From the NCBI GenBank assembly GCA_004552305.1, contig SFOX01000008.1, positions 5,714 to 69,713 of the forward strand: a stretch of 64,000 nt of DNA, given 5' to 3'. Origin of the DNA: Subdoligranulum variabile. GTDB taxonomy: Bacteria; Bacillota; Clostridia; Oscillospirales; Ruminococcaceae. Below are positions 8,315 to 15,512 of this stretch, one piece after another; position 1 is the first letter of the stretch; each line of letters begins with the position of its first letter. The position numbers and the translations under genes were made by a program. The notes below the pieces were generated by a model that searched no databases, was not told the DNA's origin, and worked only from the letters and a program-made list of their open reading frames with translations.

Positions 8315-9060
8315 GCGAGCCGCGCCCCCGCGTCTGGCAGGCGGACGCCCTGCGCGGGCTTGCCCTGCTGAATATGCTTGCCTACCATTTTATGTACGAC
8401 TGGGTGTACATTTTTGGGCAAAGTGCGCCGTGGTATAACATCAGCGCGCCCGGCTGCCATGCGTGGCAGCAGTATATCTGCCAGAGCTTTATCCTGCTGT
8501 CGGGCTATAGCTTTGCGTTTGCCCGCAAGCCGCTGAAAAACGCCGCCGTGGTGGGCGGGTGCGCCCTGCTGTTAAGCGCTGTGACCCTGCTGTTTTTGCC
8601 GGCGGAGGGCATCTGGTTCGGCGTTTTGCACCTGAACGCCGCCGCGCTGCTGCTTACCGTGCTTGCCCGCCCCGTTTTGCAGCGCATCCCCGCGCCCGCG
8701 GGCTTGACCGGCTGCGCCGCGCTGTTTTTGCTGACCAACCAACTGCCCTACGGCTTTTTGGGCTTTGAGGGGCTGCATCTTGTCGCCCTGCCCGCCGGGC
8801 TGTACCGCGCCAATTTGTGGTGGCTGGGGCTGCCGGATTTGACAAAATTTGCCTCGGCGGATTATTTTCCGCTGATACCGTGGCTGTTTTTGTTCTGGGC
8901 GGGGCTGTTTGCCGCGCGCCTTGTGCGCCCTGCCCCCGCCGCATCGCCCGCCGCGCTGCGCCCGCTGTGCCGGGTCGGACGGCACACCTTGGCGGTGTAT
9001 ATGCTGCACCAGCCGATTTTGTACGCAACACTGTGGGTGGTTTTCCACGAAAAAGCATAA
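8311..9060 (+). CDS. DUF1624 / heparan-alpha-glucosaminide acetyltransferase-like membrane protein
   Basis: A 249-residue polytopic membrane protein with about seven hydrophobic segments. The N-terminal RVWQADALRGLALLNMLAYH and the later HTLAVYMLHQPILY match the DUF1624 family, related to YeiB and to the HGSNAT catalytic domain; members are thought to acylate sugars or lipids across the membrane. The start is GTG 8311, overlapping the phosphofructokinase stop by four bases (GTGA), so it is translationally coupled to an unrelated-looking gene. Function in this organism is unknown. Confidence 0.82.
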   Translation: MSEPRPRVWQADALRGLALLNMLAYHFMYDWVYIFGQSAPWYNISAPGCHAWQQYICQSFILLSGYSFAFARKPLKNAAVVGGCALLLSAVTLLFLPAEGIWFGVLHLNAAALLLTVLARPVLQRIPAPAGLTGCAALFLLTNQLPYGFLGFEGLHLVALPAGLYRANLWWLGLPDLTKFASADYFPLIPWLFLFWAGLFAARLVRPAPAASPAALRPLCRVGRHTLAVYMLHQPILYATLWVVFHEKA

Positions 9061-9107
9061 AAATGTTAAAAATTTAAAAATAAACCCGTTTTCGGCAAAA
9101 AATAAGG

Positions 9108-9137
9108 TTGACATACCCCCTGTACTTATAGTATAAT
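9108..9137 (+). promoter_or_regulatory. Strong promoter of rpsU
   Basis: Perfect TTGACA (9108-9113) and TATAAT (9132-9137) with an 18-base spacer, 63 bases before the S21 start codon, in an A/T-rich stretch. Confidence 0.9.
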
Positions 9138-9199
9138 TTCTGTTACTGGTTGATATTTTGACCGGCAAACTCCTGTCTCAGGTCAAGGGAGGGAAAAAG

Positions 9200-9376
9200 A
9201 TGTCGGAGATCCGTGTCAAAGAGGGCGAGTCCCTCGAGAGCGCTCTGCGCCGTTTCAAGCGCAGCACTGCCCGCAGCGGCGTATTGGCTGAGGTTCGCAA
9301 GCGTGAGGCTTATGAGAAGCCTTCCGTCAAGCGTAAGAAGAAGTCCGAGGCTGCCCGCAAGCGCAAGTTTAAGTAA
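9200..9376 (+). CDS. rpsU: 30S ribosomal protein S21
   Basis: A 58-residue basic protein reading MSEIRVKEGESLESALRRFK with the tail KRKKKSEAARKRKFK, a clear S21 of normal length. It binds the 30S platform near the 3' end of 16S rRNA and helps initiation. The start ATG 9200 has GGGAGG upstream; an earlier in-frame ATG at 9158 would add 14 residues foreign to the family. It is a single-gene unit with its own strong promoter and terminator. Confidence 0.98.
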   Translation: MSEIRVKEGESLESALRRFKRSTARSGVLAEVRKREAYEKPSVKRKKKSEAARKRKFK

Positions 9377-9398
9377 GATTATCTTACAAGGAACGACT

Positions 9399-9440
9399 GT
9401 GCAGATCCACGCAAATTGCGGGGGTCTGCACTTTTATTTT
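9399..9440 (+). terminator. Terminator of rpsU
   Basis: Arms GTGCAGA (9399-9405) and TCTGCAC (9425-9431), extended by CC/GG pairs, followed by TTTTATTTTTATT. Confidence 0.85.
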
Positions 9441-9454
9441 TATTGCGGCTGTTG

Positions 9455-9560
9455 CAAAACTCCCCGGCGGGGTGGGGTCACCCCGCCCTACATCGTACTA
9501 AATAAAACCGTGCCGCTTAGCGGCACACCTTATCTTAACTCTCAACGCTCCACTCTCCCT
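9455..9560 (-). repeat. Palindrome remnant plus heptamer-hairpin element, copy 3
   Basis: Contains a GCGGGGTGGGGTCACCCCGC palindrome near 9462-9485 and then, reading on the minus strand, heptamers (about 9558-9534) followed by a hairpin with arms GTGCCGC/GCGGCAC (9526-9510) and GGTTTTATTT. It points away from the yqeG gene that starts just to its right, so it cannot terminate a flanking plus-strand gene. Confidence 0.75.
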
Positions 9561-9571
9561 GAGGTATTTCT

Positions 9572-10081
9572 ATGATCCTAACGCCCGAATACGTTTTTCG
9601 CCGCATTGAATCCATCACGCCGGAATTTCTGGCGCAGCACGGCATCACCGCGCTGGTCCTCGACGTGGACAACACCCTGACCGCCGACGGCAGCCAGGTG
9701 CTGGACGACTCGGTGCGCCAATGGCTGGATACCATGCGCGCCGCCGGTGTCAGCCTGACCATCGTGTCCAACAACACCGACAAGCGGGTGCGCCCGTTTG
9801 CGCAGCGCGTCGGGCTGGCGTATGTGCCGCTGGCGTGCAAGCCGTTTTCGCCGGGGCTGCGGGTGGCGCGCCGCCGTCTGGGCGTTGCCAAATCCCGGAT
9901 GGCGATGGTCGGCGACCAAATCTTCACCGACCGCCTTGCGGCAGGGCTGTACGGCATTCCCTGCCTGTTCCTGCTGCCCCGCACCCCGCACGACAAAAAC
10001 CGCGTGGTGCGCTTTAAGCGCAAATTTGAGCCGTACTGGCTGAACAAATTCTACCGAAACGGGGGAAAGATCTATGAATGA
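9572..10081 (+). CDS. yqeG: YqeG-family HAD-IIIA phosphatase
   Basis: A 169-residue phosphatase of the HAD superfamily. Motif I is LVLDVDNTLTADG, motif II is TIVSNNTDKR, the Lys is in CKPFSPGLR and motif IV is VGDQIFTD. YqeG proteins occur widely in Firmicutes, often near ribosome-assembly or aro genes; related eukaryotic enzymes (PTPMT-like) act on phosphatidylglycerol phosphate, so a role in lipid synthesis is possible but unproved here. A GAGG ribosome site precedes the ATG. The next gene overlaps its end by 8 bases. Confidence 0.92.
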   Translation: MILTPEYVFRRIESITPEFLAQHGITALVLDVDNTLTADGSQVLDDSVRQWLDTMRAAGVSLTIVSNNTDKRVRPFAQRVGLAYVPLACKPFSPGLRVARRRLGVAKSRMAMVGDQIFTDRLAAGLYGIPCLFLLPRTPHDKNRVVRFKRKFEPYWLNKFYRNGGKIYE

Positions 10082-10928
10082 CACCCCCAAATTCGGCACT
10101 GCCGGGCTGTCCGATTCCTACGCCGCCAAGGGGTTTGACCCGCAAAAAATCGCCGCCTACACGGCGTCCTTCGGGCTGACCGCCTTCGAGTACCAGTGCG
10201 GGCGCGGCGTGCGTCTGGCGCACGACAAGGCACAGGCGCTGGGCAAGGCTGCCGCCGCACAGGGCATCACCCTGTCCGTCCACGCGCCGTACTATATCAG
10301 TATGTCGGGCTTGGACGATGAAAAACGTCTGCACAGCGTCGATTATCTGCTGCAAAGCTGCGCTTTGGTCAAAGCGCTGGGCGGGCGGCGGGTGGTGTTC
10401 CACCCCGGCAGCTGCGGCAAGCAAAGCCGTGAAGCCGCGCTGGAAAAGGCGCTGGACACCATGCGCCGCGCCGTCGCCGCCTGTGACGAGGCAGGCTACG
10501 GCGATTGCATCCTTTGCCCCGAAACGATGGGCAAAATCAACCAGCTTGGCACCGTGGACGAGGTGCTGGCGCTCTGCGCCGTGGACCCGCGCATCACCCC
10601 CTGCATCGACTTTGGGCATATCTACGCGCGCAGCGGCGGCGCCGAGCTGACCGACACCGCCTCCTACGCGGCGCTGCTGGACAAGCTGGGCGACGCCTTG
10701 GGCGATGACCGCGCCGTGCATTTTCACGCGCATTTTTCCCGCATTGCCTACACCGCGGGCGGCGAAAAATGCCACCTGACTTTTGCCGACACCGCCTACG
10801 GTCCGCCCCACGCCCCGCTTTTGCAGCTGCTGAAGCAGCGCAAGCTGGCGCCGACTATCATCTGCGAGTCCGCCGGCACGCAGGCGGAGGATGCCCAAAA
10901 ACTGGCTGCCGCCTTTGCCGTGCTGTAA
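10074..10928 (+). CDS. AP endonuclease family 2 protein (endonuclease IV-like)
   Basis: A 284-residue TIM-barrel enzyme of the xylose-isomerase-like/Nfo family. Metal-binding positions can be followed: SVHAPYYIS, VVFHPGSCG, CPETMGK, CIDFGHIYAR, HFHAHFS and CESAG. Endonuclease IV cuts the backbone 5' of abasic sites in base-excision repair with three zinc ions. Length matches the family. It overlaps yqeG by 8 bases. The pattern is good, but the wider sugar-isomerase-like superfamily cannot be fully excluded. Confidence 0.88.
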   Translation: MNDTPKFGTAGLSDSYAAKGFDPQKIAAYTASFGLTAFEYQCGRGVRLAHDKAQALGKAAAAQGITLSVHAPYYISMSGLDDEKRLHSVDYLLQSCALVKALGGRRVVFHPGSCGKQSREAALEKALDTMRRAVAACDEAGYGDCILCPETMGKINQLGTVDEVLALCAVDPRITPCIDFGHIYARSGGAELTDTASYAALLDKLGDALGDDRAVHFHAHFSRIAYTAGGEKCHLTFADTAYGPPHAPLLQLLKQRKLAPTIICESAGTQAEDAQKLAAAFAVL

Positions 10929-10976
10929 AAAGCGCAAAAAAATTTAAAAAACATCGCAAAAAGTCCCGCAGGGGGC

Positions 10977-11005
10977 TTGCAAAAAGACCTGACATCCTGT
11001 AAAAT
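10977..11005 (+). promoter_or_regulatory. Promoter of efp
   Basis: TTGCAA (10977-10982), 17-base spacer, TAAAAT (11000-11005), about 42 bases before the efp start. Confidence 0.7.
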
Positions 11006-11046
11006 AATTACAGGTATGTTTAATCTATTATTGGAGGAATTTTAAT

Positions 11047-11529
11047 ATGATTTCTGCAGGCGAATTCCGTAACGGCGTCACCTTCGAGCAGGACGGCCAG
11101 GTCCTTCAGGTCGTTGAGTTCCAGCACGTCAAGCCCGGCAAGGGCGCTGCTTTCGTGCGCACCAAGACCAAGGAAGTCACCTACTCTTACGAGGACGGCG
11201 ACCTGTACCACTTTATGGACGTTGAAACCTACGACGATATCCCCGTAGGCGCCAACGATGTGCCCGACAACTTCAAATTCTGCAAAGAGAACGACACCTG
11301 CAAGCTGCTGAGCTACAAGGGTAAGGTTTTCAGCGTGGAAATCCCCAACTTTGTTGAGCTGGAAGTCACCGCTACCGAGCCGGGCGTCAAGGGCAACACC
11401 GCTACCAACACCCTGAAGCCCGCCACCGTCGAGACCGGTGCCGAGATCCGCGTCCCCCTGTTCATCAACGAGGGCGACAAGATCCGCATCGATACCCGCA
11501 CCGGCGAGTATATGGAGCGCGTCAACTGA
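11047..11529 (+). CDS. efp: Elongation factor P with an internal deletion in domain I
   Basis: EF-P enters the ribosomal E site and rescues stalling at polyproline. The N-terminus MISAGEFRNGVTFEQDGQVL and the loop PGKG with Lys32 (the usual modification site) are intact, as is the C-terminal GDKIRIDTRTGEYMERV. The protein is 160 residues, against 184-188 in the family. Comparing by memory with typical sequences, about 25 residues are missing between FVRTK (to residue 40) and YSYEDGDLYHFMD: the segment usually reading NV..G.VVEKTF through ERRE. The frame is kept. That removes the last strands of the KOW-like domain I. It has its own promoter, GGAGG ribosome site and terminator, so it looks expressed. 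Functional state is uncertain. Confidence 0.93.
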   Translation: MISAGEFRNGVTFEQDGQVLQVVEFQHVKPGKGAAFVRTKTKEVTYSYEDGDLYHFMDVETYDDIPVGANDVPDNFKFCKENDTCKLLSYKGKVFSVEIPNFVELEVTATEPGVKGNTATNTLKPATVETGAEIRVPLFINEGDKIRIDTRTGEYMERVN

Positions 11530-11540
11530 TTTGGCTTTTT

Positions 11541-11576
11541 GCCGGGTACTGGCTTGTGCCGTGCCCGGCATTTTTG
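11541..11576 (+). terminator. Terminator of efp
   Basis: Arms GCCGGG (11541-11546) and CCCGGC (11564-11569), then ATTTTTG. Confidence 0.8.
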
Positions 11577-11605
11577 TTCACCAAAAACAATAGGGAGGCA
11601 ACACT

Positions 11606-12034
11606 ATGGCTATGGATTTGAACGCAAAGGCCGCCTACATCCGCGGCTTGATGACCGGTATGGAATTTGACCCCGAAAGCAAGAACGGCAAGATCATTGC
11701 CGCCATGATGGATCTGCTGGAAGAAATGGCAGCCACCGTGGTCGAGCATGACGACGCGCTGGATCAGGTGTATGATGAGCTGGAAACGCTGGATCAGGAT
11801 CTGGACGACGTGGTTTCTGACCTGTACGAGCTGGAGGACGATGAGGACGACGAGGACGACGAGGAGCCTGCCGACCTGTACGAGGTCACCTGCCCCAACT
11901 GCGGTGCCGTTGTGACTGTGGACGAGGACACCCTGCTCAGCCAGGATCTGACCTGCCCCAACTGCCACGCCGCCTTTGACATTGAGATCAAGGACGAAGA
12001 GGACGAGGACGAGGAACCCAACAGCGAAGAATAA
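11606..12034 (+). CDS. CD1247 N-terminal-domain protein with C-terminal zinc ribbon
   Basis: A 142-residue acidic protein. Residues 1-75 (AAYIRGLMTGMEFDPESKNG and a long acidic helix) match the small domain named after C. difficile CD1247, common in Clostridia and of unknown function. A run of Asp/Glu (about 77-88) leads to a zinc ribbon with CPNC at 96-99 and CPNC at 117-120, and another acidic tail ends the protein. The start has AGGGAGG upstream. It is a single gene between efp and a terminator; no function can be claimed. Confidence 0.85.
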   Translation: MAMDLNAKAAYIRGLMTGMEFDPESKNGKIIAAMMDLLEEMAATVVEHDDALDQVYDELETLDQDLDDVVSDLYELEDDEDDEDDEEPADLYEVTCPNCGAVVTVDEDTLLSQDLTCPNCHAAFDIEIKDEEDEDEEPNSEE

Positions 12035-12051
12035 GCGCAAAACATAAGCGC

Positions 12052-12087
12052 AAAAGGCGCGCCCCGGCAGGGGCGCGCCTTTTGCTT
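12052..12087 (+). terminator. Terminator after the CD1247-type gene
   Basis: Long perfect stem AAAAGGCGCGCCCC (12052-12065) / GGGGCGCGCCTTTT (12070-12083) with loop GGCA. Confidence 0.9.
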
Positions 12088-12089
12088 TA

Positions 12090-12400
12090 GAGTTAAGAGT
12101 GGAGAGTGCAGAGTTCAGATAAGGTGTGTCCGCTTTGCGGACACGTTTTAATATATTGCAAAGCCTTCCCCCAGCGGGGGAAGGTGGCGCGCCTGCGCGC
12201 CGGATGAGGGGGAGATGTCCGGCAGTTGCCCCCTCATCAGTCACCTGCGGTGACAGCTTCCCCCAAAGGGGGAAGCCATACACGCGGATTACCCGTTATG
12301 TTGTTACAACCGTAAAACCGCGGGCGGGGCTTGCCCCGCCCCTACCGCGCAACATATTGTATTGCCCCGTAGGGCGGGGTGACCCCACCCCGCCGTAAGG
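12090..12400. repeat. Repeat block: heptamer-hairpin copy 4, 116-bp module, GC-rich palindromes
   Basis: Heptamers GAGTTAA, GAGTGGA, GAGTGCA, GAGTTCA (12090-12117) and hairpin GTGTCCGC/GCGGACAC (12126-12144) followed by GTTTT. Then one full copy of the long module (about 12164-12279; starts CCTTCCCCC, contains GGCGCGCCTGCGCGCC and ends GGTGACAGCTTCCCCC with a GGGGGAAGCC tail). Then a GGGCGGGGCTTGCCCCGCCC palindrome near 12314 and GGGCGGGGTGACCCCACC near 12371. No coding signal. Confidence 0.85.
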
Positions 12401-12420
12401 CGGGATTTTTTGTTTACCTC

Positions 12421-12708
12421 TTACTTTTTCTGCAAGGCGCCCTGCAGCATAATGTCGCCGAAGGACAGCGCGTTGTACAGCCCCACCTTGTTGGCCTGGC
12501 GGACAATGCGCTCCGGCAGGGGCTTGCTGTCGTCGGTGGAAAGCAGCACAATGTGTACCTTATCTGCCACCTCGGCACCGTTTTCCTGCTTGTTGCTCAG
12601 CACCTGCAGGTAGACGACATACGGGTCCGTCATGGAGCCGTAGTAAATATCATTGCCGCAGCGCACCAGCGGGCGGCCTTTATAGGTCAGTTTGGGAGTA
12701 AAAGCCAT
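12421..12708 (-). CDS. Small protein of unknown function
   Basis: A 95-residue soluble protein (MAFTPKLTYKGRPLVRCGND to LQGALQKK) that I do not recognise. It has a beta-rich look: RPLVRCGNDIYYGSM, YVVYLQVLS, KVHIVLLSTD. No signal, membrane helix or metal motif. Codon use is like its neighbours and it has its own promoter (12751-12779) placed within the end of the upstream DUF2304 gene, so it is likely real and separately controlled from the glycan operon. Confidence 0.75.
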   Translation of the reverse strand: MAFTPKLTYKGRPLVRCGNDIYYGSMTDPYVVYLQVLSNKQENGAEVADKVHIVLLSTDDSKPLPERIVRQANKVGLYNALSFGDIMLQGALQKK

Positions 12709-12750
12709 AGCATAGACCTTCTTTCTGTCAAAATTTCGTTCTGATATAGT

Positions 12751-12779
12751 ATTATAGCACAGTTTCGGCTGTATTACAA
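12751..12779 (-). promoter_or_regulatory. Promoter for the 95-residue protein gene
   Basis: Minus strand TTGTAA (12779-12774), 17-base spacer ending TGTGC, TATAAT (12756-12751): an extended -10 promoter overlapping the DUF2304 stop codon. Confidence 0.8.
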
Positions 12780-13145
12780 ATCCATTTTGTCGTCGCGGTC
12801 ATGATCTTCCTGCTTTTGCTGGTTCAGCGCCACGCGCTCGGTCAAAACGCGCAGGCGGCTGTCCAGCTGGCTGACCCGGATGGATAGCATAAATTGACGT
12901 GCCAACAGCAAAAAGATGATAATCAAATACACGCAGTTGATGGGGCTGACAAAGCCCAGCAAGCCGGACACCCAGTACGCAATGCCCGGAAACAGCGCCA
13001 CCAGCAGCAAAACAGCGCTGAGCGCCAGCCAGTAGATGGTATCCTCGATCTGCACGCGCGCCTGCCGCACGCGGCGCAGCACATACCCCGCCGTGGCAAA
13101 AGCGCCCAGAATCAGGCAGATGCGCAAAACAGTTTGGTCGGTCAT
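12774..13145 (-). CDS. DUF2304 membrane protein
   Basis: A 123-residue protein with three hydrophobic helices (about 8-24, 38-60, 66-85) and a charged C-terminal tail with coiled-coil character (SQLDSRLRVLTERVALNQQK). DUF2304 genes are usually found beside DPM-type GT2 glycosyltransferases, as here, where the GT2 gene ends one base upstream. The likely role is a membrane partner of that enzyme, which lacks its own membrane anchor. It is the last gene of the glycan operon. Confidence 0.88.
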   Translation of the reverse strand: MTDQTVLRICLILGAFATAGYVLRRVRQARVQIEDTIYWLALSAVLLLVALFPGIAYWVSGLLGFVSPINCVYLIIIFLLLARQFMLSIRVSQLDSRLRVLTERVALNQQKQEDHDRDDKMDL

Positions 13146-13146
13146 A

Positions 13147-13866
13147 TCACAGGCTCCTTTCCGGGTAGGGGGTTTCGGTGTCGCGCTTGCGGAACCACTG
13201 GATCAGCAAAATGGACACCGACATTTTTACCATATACTGCACGCTGCGCCAGAGGGTCAGGTAGCTCTGCCCTGCCGTGCGCTCGCCCATTTTGACCTGT
13301 ACCTCCTTGACCTTGGCACCGTTTTTGATCAGGTAGCTGATGGTATCCGGCTCCGGTCCGTAGTTGAGGTTTTCGGCAAATTCCTGCACCATGGCGCGGT
13401 TGAACATCCGCATACCGCTGGTGGGGTCGCAGATGGCGCGCCCCGTCGTCAGCCGGATCGACCAGCTGATGATATAGCTGCCCACCATACGCAGTGTTTT
13501 GGGCTTTTTGACCGTTAAAAAGCGGCTGCCGATGACGATATCGCTGCCTTCCTCCAGCGCAGCCAGCATTTCGGCAATGTATTCCGGCTTGTGCTGCCCG
13601 TCGGCGTCCATCTGCATGGCGCAGTCGTAGTCATGCTCAGCGGCGTAGCGCAGCCCGGTCTGAAACGCCCCTGCCAGCCCCAGATTGACCGGCAGGTCAA
13701 TGAGGTGGAACCCATTCTGGCGGCAGAGCGCGGCGGTCTTGTCGCGGCTGCCGTCGTTGACCACCACATAATCGTACTGGGGGTAGTTTTCTATCAGATC
13801 CCTGACCACCGGCACGATGCTGGCTTCCTCGTTATGGGCGGGGATAACAATCAGTAACTTTTGCAT
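13147..13866 (-). CDS. Glycosyltransferase family 2 (DPM/polyprenyl-phosphate type)
   Basis: A 239-residue enzyme with the GT-A start LLIVIPAHNEEASIVPVV, VVNDGSRDKT and the metal-binding MQMDADGQHKPEYI. DPTSGMRMFNR follows. This pattern fits enzymes that move a sugar from a nucleotide donor onto polyprenyl phosphate. The C-terminal part has a hydrophobic stretch (VKMSVSILLIQWF) but no clear membrane anchor, consistent with dependence on the adjacent DUF2304 protein. It lies 9 bases after the GT4 gene in the operon. Confidence 0.93.
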   Translation of the reverse strand: MQKLLIVIPAHNEEASIVPVVRDLIENYPQYDYVVVNDGSRDKTAALCRQNGFHLIDLPVNLGLAGAFQTGLRYAAEHDYDCAMQMDADGQHKPEYIAEMLAALEEGSDIVIGSRFLTVKKPKTLRMVGSYIISWSIRLTTGRAICDPTSGMRMFNRAMVQEFAENLNYGPEPDTISYLIKNGAKVKEVQVKMGERTAGQSYLTLWRSVQYMVKMSVSILLIQWFRKRDTETPYPERSL

Positions 13867-13875
13867 AAATGCTCC

Positions 13876-14997
13876 TTAGTTTACGATGCTGCGCAGTTTT
13901 TCGTACACGGCTTGCCATGTGAACCGCCCCAGCAGCGTTTGTTTTGCCCGTTGGCTGCGCGCCTTGGCGGCTGCCGGGTCGGCAGCGGTCTTTTGCAGGG
14001 CGGCGGCAATTTCCGCCGTGTCGGCGCTTGGCAGGAATAGGGCATCGTCCCCGCCGGGCAGCAGCTCGCCGGTACCCGCCGTGTGCGTGCAGACGATCGG
14101 GCAGCCGCAGGCAGCCGCCTCCAGCAAAGTCGTGGGAAAGCCCTCGGCGTAGAGGGTGGGCAGGCAGTAGCAGTCGGCTTGGCTGAGCAGCTGCACGATC
14201 TGCGCGTGCGGCAGCGCACCGGGGGCGACCACACGCCCGCCGCTTTGCTGTGCCAGCTGCTGCAGCGCGTCCAGCTGCGGACCGTTGCCGACAACGACCA
14301 GGCTCCAGTCCGGCAGGCTGAGCACCGCCTGCGCCAAGGGCAGCGCGCCTTTTTCGGGGATCAGCCGCCCCACAAACGCCGCCAGCTTGGTGCCGGCAGG
14401 CACAGTTTTGCGCCAATCTACGCGGTTTTTGTCCGCCGCTGCCTGTGCCAGCTCATCGGGGTCCACGGCGTTGGGCAGCGTACCCGCTGCCTGTATGCCG
14501 AAGGTTTGCAGCCAGCGGCAGGTGTCGGCGGACACGCCGTAAAAATCAAAGCCGCAGCGGGCAATGCGGCGGCAGGCAAAATGCTCGTACCGCTGCCCCA
14601 GCCAGCCGGGCAGCCCGCCGTGCATCATATACCCGGTCGAGTGGTCCAGCACCAGCGCCGGGATGCCCCGCCGCCGGCACTGCTGCGCCGCCCAGATGCT
14701 TTGGGTGTACATCCGCGTCTGGATCACGGCAAAGTCGATTTTTTGCGCCCACAGATCGGCGGCATTCGCCCACGGCTTCAGCACGGGGAACCGCCCGCCC
14801 ATCACGGGAAAGGACGGCAGGCGGTAAATTTCGATGCCGTATTCGTCGGTTTCGCGCGCGGGCAGCCCCGGCAGCGCCGCCGTTACGACCAGCGCCCGAT
14901 GCCCCGCCGCGGTGAAACGCCGCGCCAGATTCCAAGTATAGCGCTCGACCCCGCCGGGTGTGGGCAGGTACTGCGCCGAGAAAAAACAGATGGTCAT
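13876..14997 (-). CDS. Glycosyltransferase family 4
   Basis: A 373-residue GT-B enzyme. The N-terminus ICFFSAQYLPTPGGVERYTW is the glycine-rich acceptor-side start of GT4. The C-terminal donor domain has FVGRLIPEKGALPLAQA, VVGNGPQLDAL and the E-x7-E region YAEGFPTTLLEAAACGCPIV. It adds a sugar from a UDP- or GDP-donor to the growing glycan in the cytosol. It starts eight bases downstream of the phosphatase stop, within the operon. Confidence 0.93.
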   Translation of the reverse strand: MTICFFSAQYLPTPGGVERYTWNLARRFTAAGHRALVVTAALPGLPARETDEYGIEIYRLPSFPVMGGRFPVLKPWANAADLWAQKIDFAVIQTRMYTQSIWAAQQCRRRGIPALVLDHSTGYMMHGGLPGWLGQRYEHFACRRIARCGFDFYGVSADTCRWLQTFGIQAAGTLPNAVDPDELAQAAADKNRVDWRKTVPAGTKLAAFVGRLIPEKGALPLAQAVLSLPDWSLVVVGNGPQLDALQQLAQQSGGRVVAPGALPHAQIVQLLSQADCYCLPTLYAEGFPTTLLEAAACGCPIVCTHTAGTGELLPGGDDALFLPSADTAEIAAALQKTAADPAAAKARSQRAKQTLLGRFTWQAVYEKLRSIVN

Positions 14998-15005
14998 ACC
15001 TCACC

Positions 15006-15512
15006 TTACACCTTTGCGCCGAAGGCCGCCTGCACGGCAGCCTGCCAGCGCCCGTCCTGCCGCAGAATGGCCTCAACGGCACCGCGCACGGCACCCGCGC
15101 CGCCCGCTTGGGGGCAGACATAGTCCGCCGCCGCTCTGACCTCGGGGGCGGCATCGGCGGGGCAGGCAACAAACCCGCACAGCGCCATCGCCGCCAAGTC
15201 GTTCAAATCATCGCCGCAGTAGGCGACCTGCTGCGCATCGCAGCCGTTTTGCTGCATAAAATCACGCAGAAACGCCGCTTTGTCGGACACGTTCTGGTAC
15301 ACATCGGTGATTTTTAAATCCGCGGCGCGGCGGCGCACCGCTGCGCTTTCGCGCCCGGTGCAGATCACCGTCCGGATGCCCGCCGCGCGCGCCAGCACCA
15401 GCCCGGCGCCGTCCTTGATGGCGAACTTTTTCAGCTCGTTGCCGGTGGCGTCGTAGTAAACGCCGCCGTCGGTCAGGGTGCCGTCCACGTCCAGAATCAG
15501 ATATCGTATCAC
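15006..15512 (-). CDS. KdsC-like HAD-IIIA phosphatase (ulosonate 8/9-phosphate phosphatase family)
   Basis: A 168-residue HAD phosphatase with LILDVDGTLTDGGVYYD, the exact type of motif I seen in KDO-8-P phosphatases (YrbI/KdsC), plus KDGAGLVLARAAGIRTVICTGR, Lys in SDKAAFL and YCGDDLNDLAAM. No large cap domain, as in the tetrameric KdsC group. The start is GTG 15512, overlapping the aldolase stop (GTGA), with AAGGAG 7 bases upstream; a longer reading in the same frame starts inside the aldolase gene and is rejected. Context suggests it dephosphorylates a ulosonic acid phosphate before CMP activation. Confidence 0.9.
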   Translation of the reverse strand: MIRYLILDVDGTLTDGGVYYDATGNELKKFAIKDGAGLVLARAAGIRTVICTGRESAAVRRRAADLKITDVYQNVSDKAAFLRDFMQQNGCDAQQVAYCGDDLNDLAAMALCGFVACPADAAPEVRAAADYVCPQAGGAGAVRGAVEAILRQDGRWQAAVQAAFGAKV

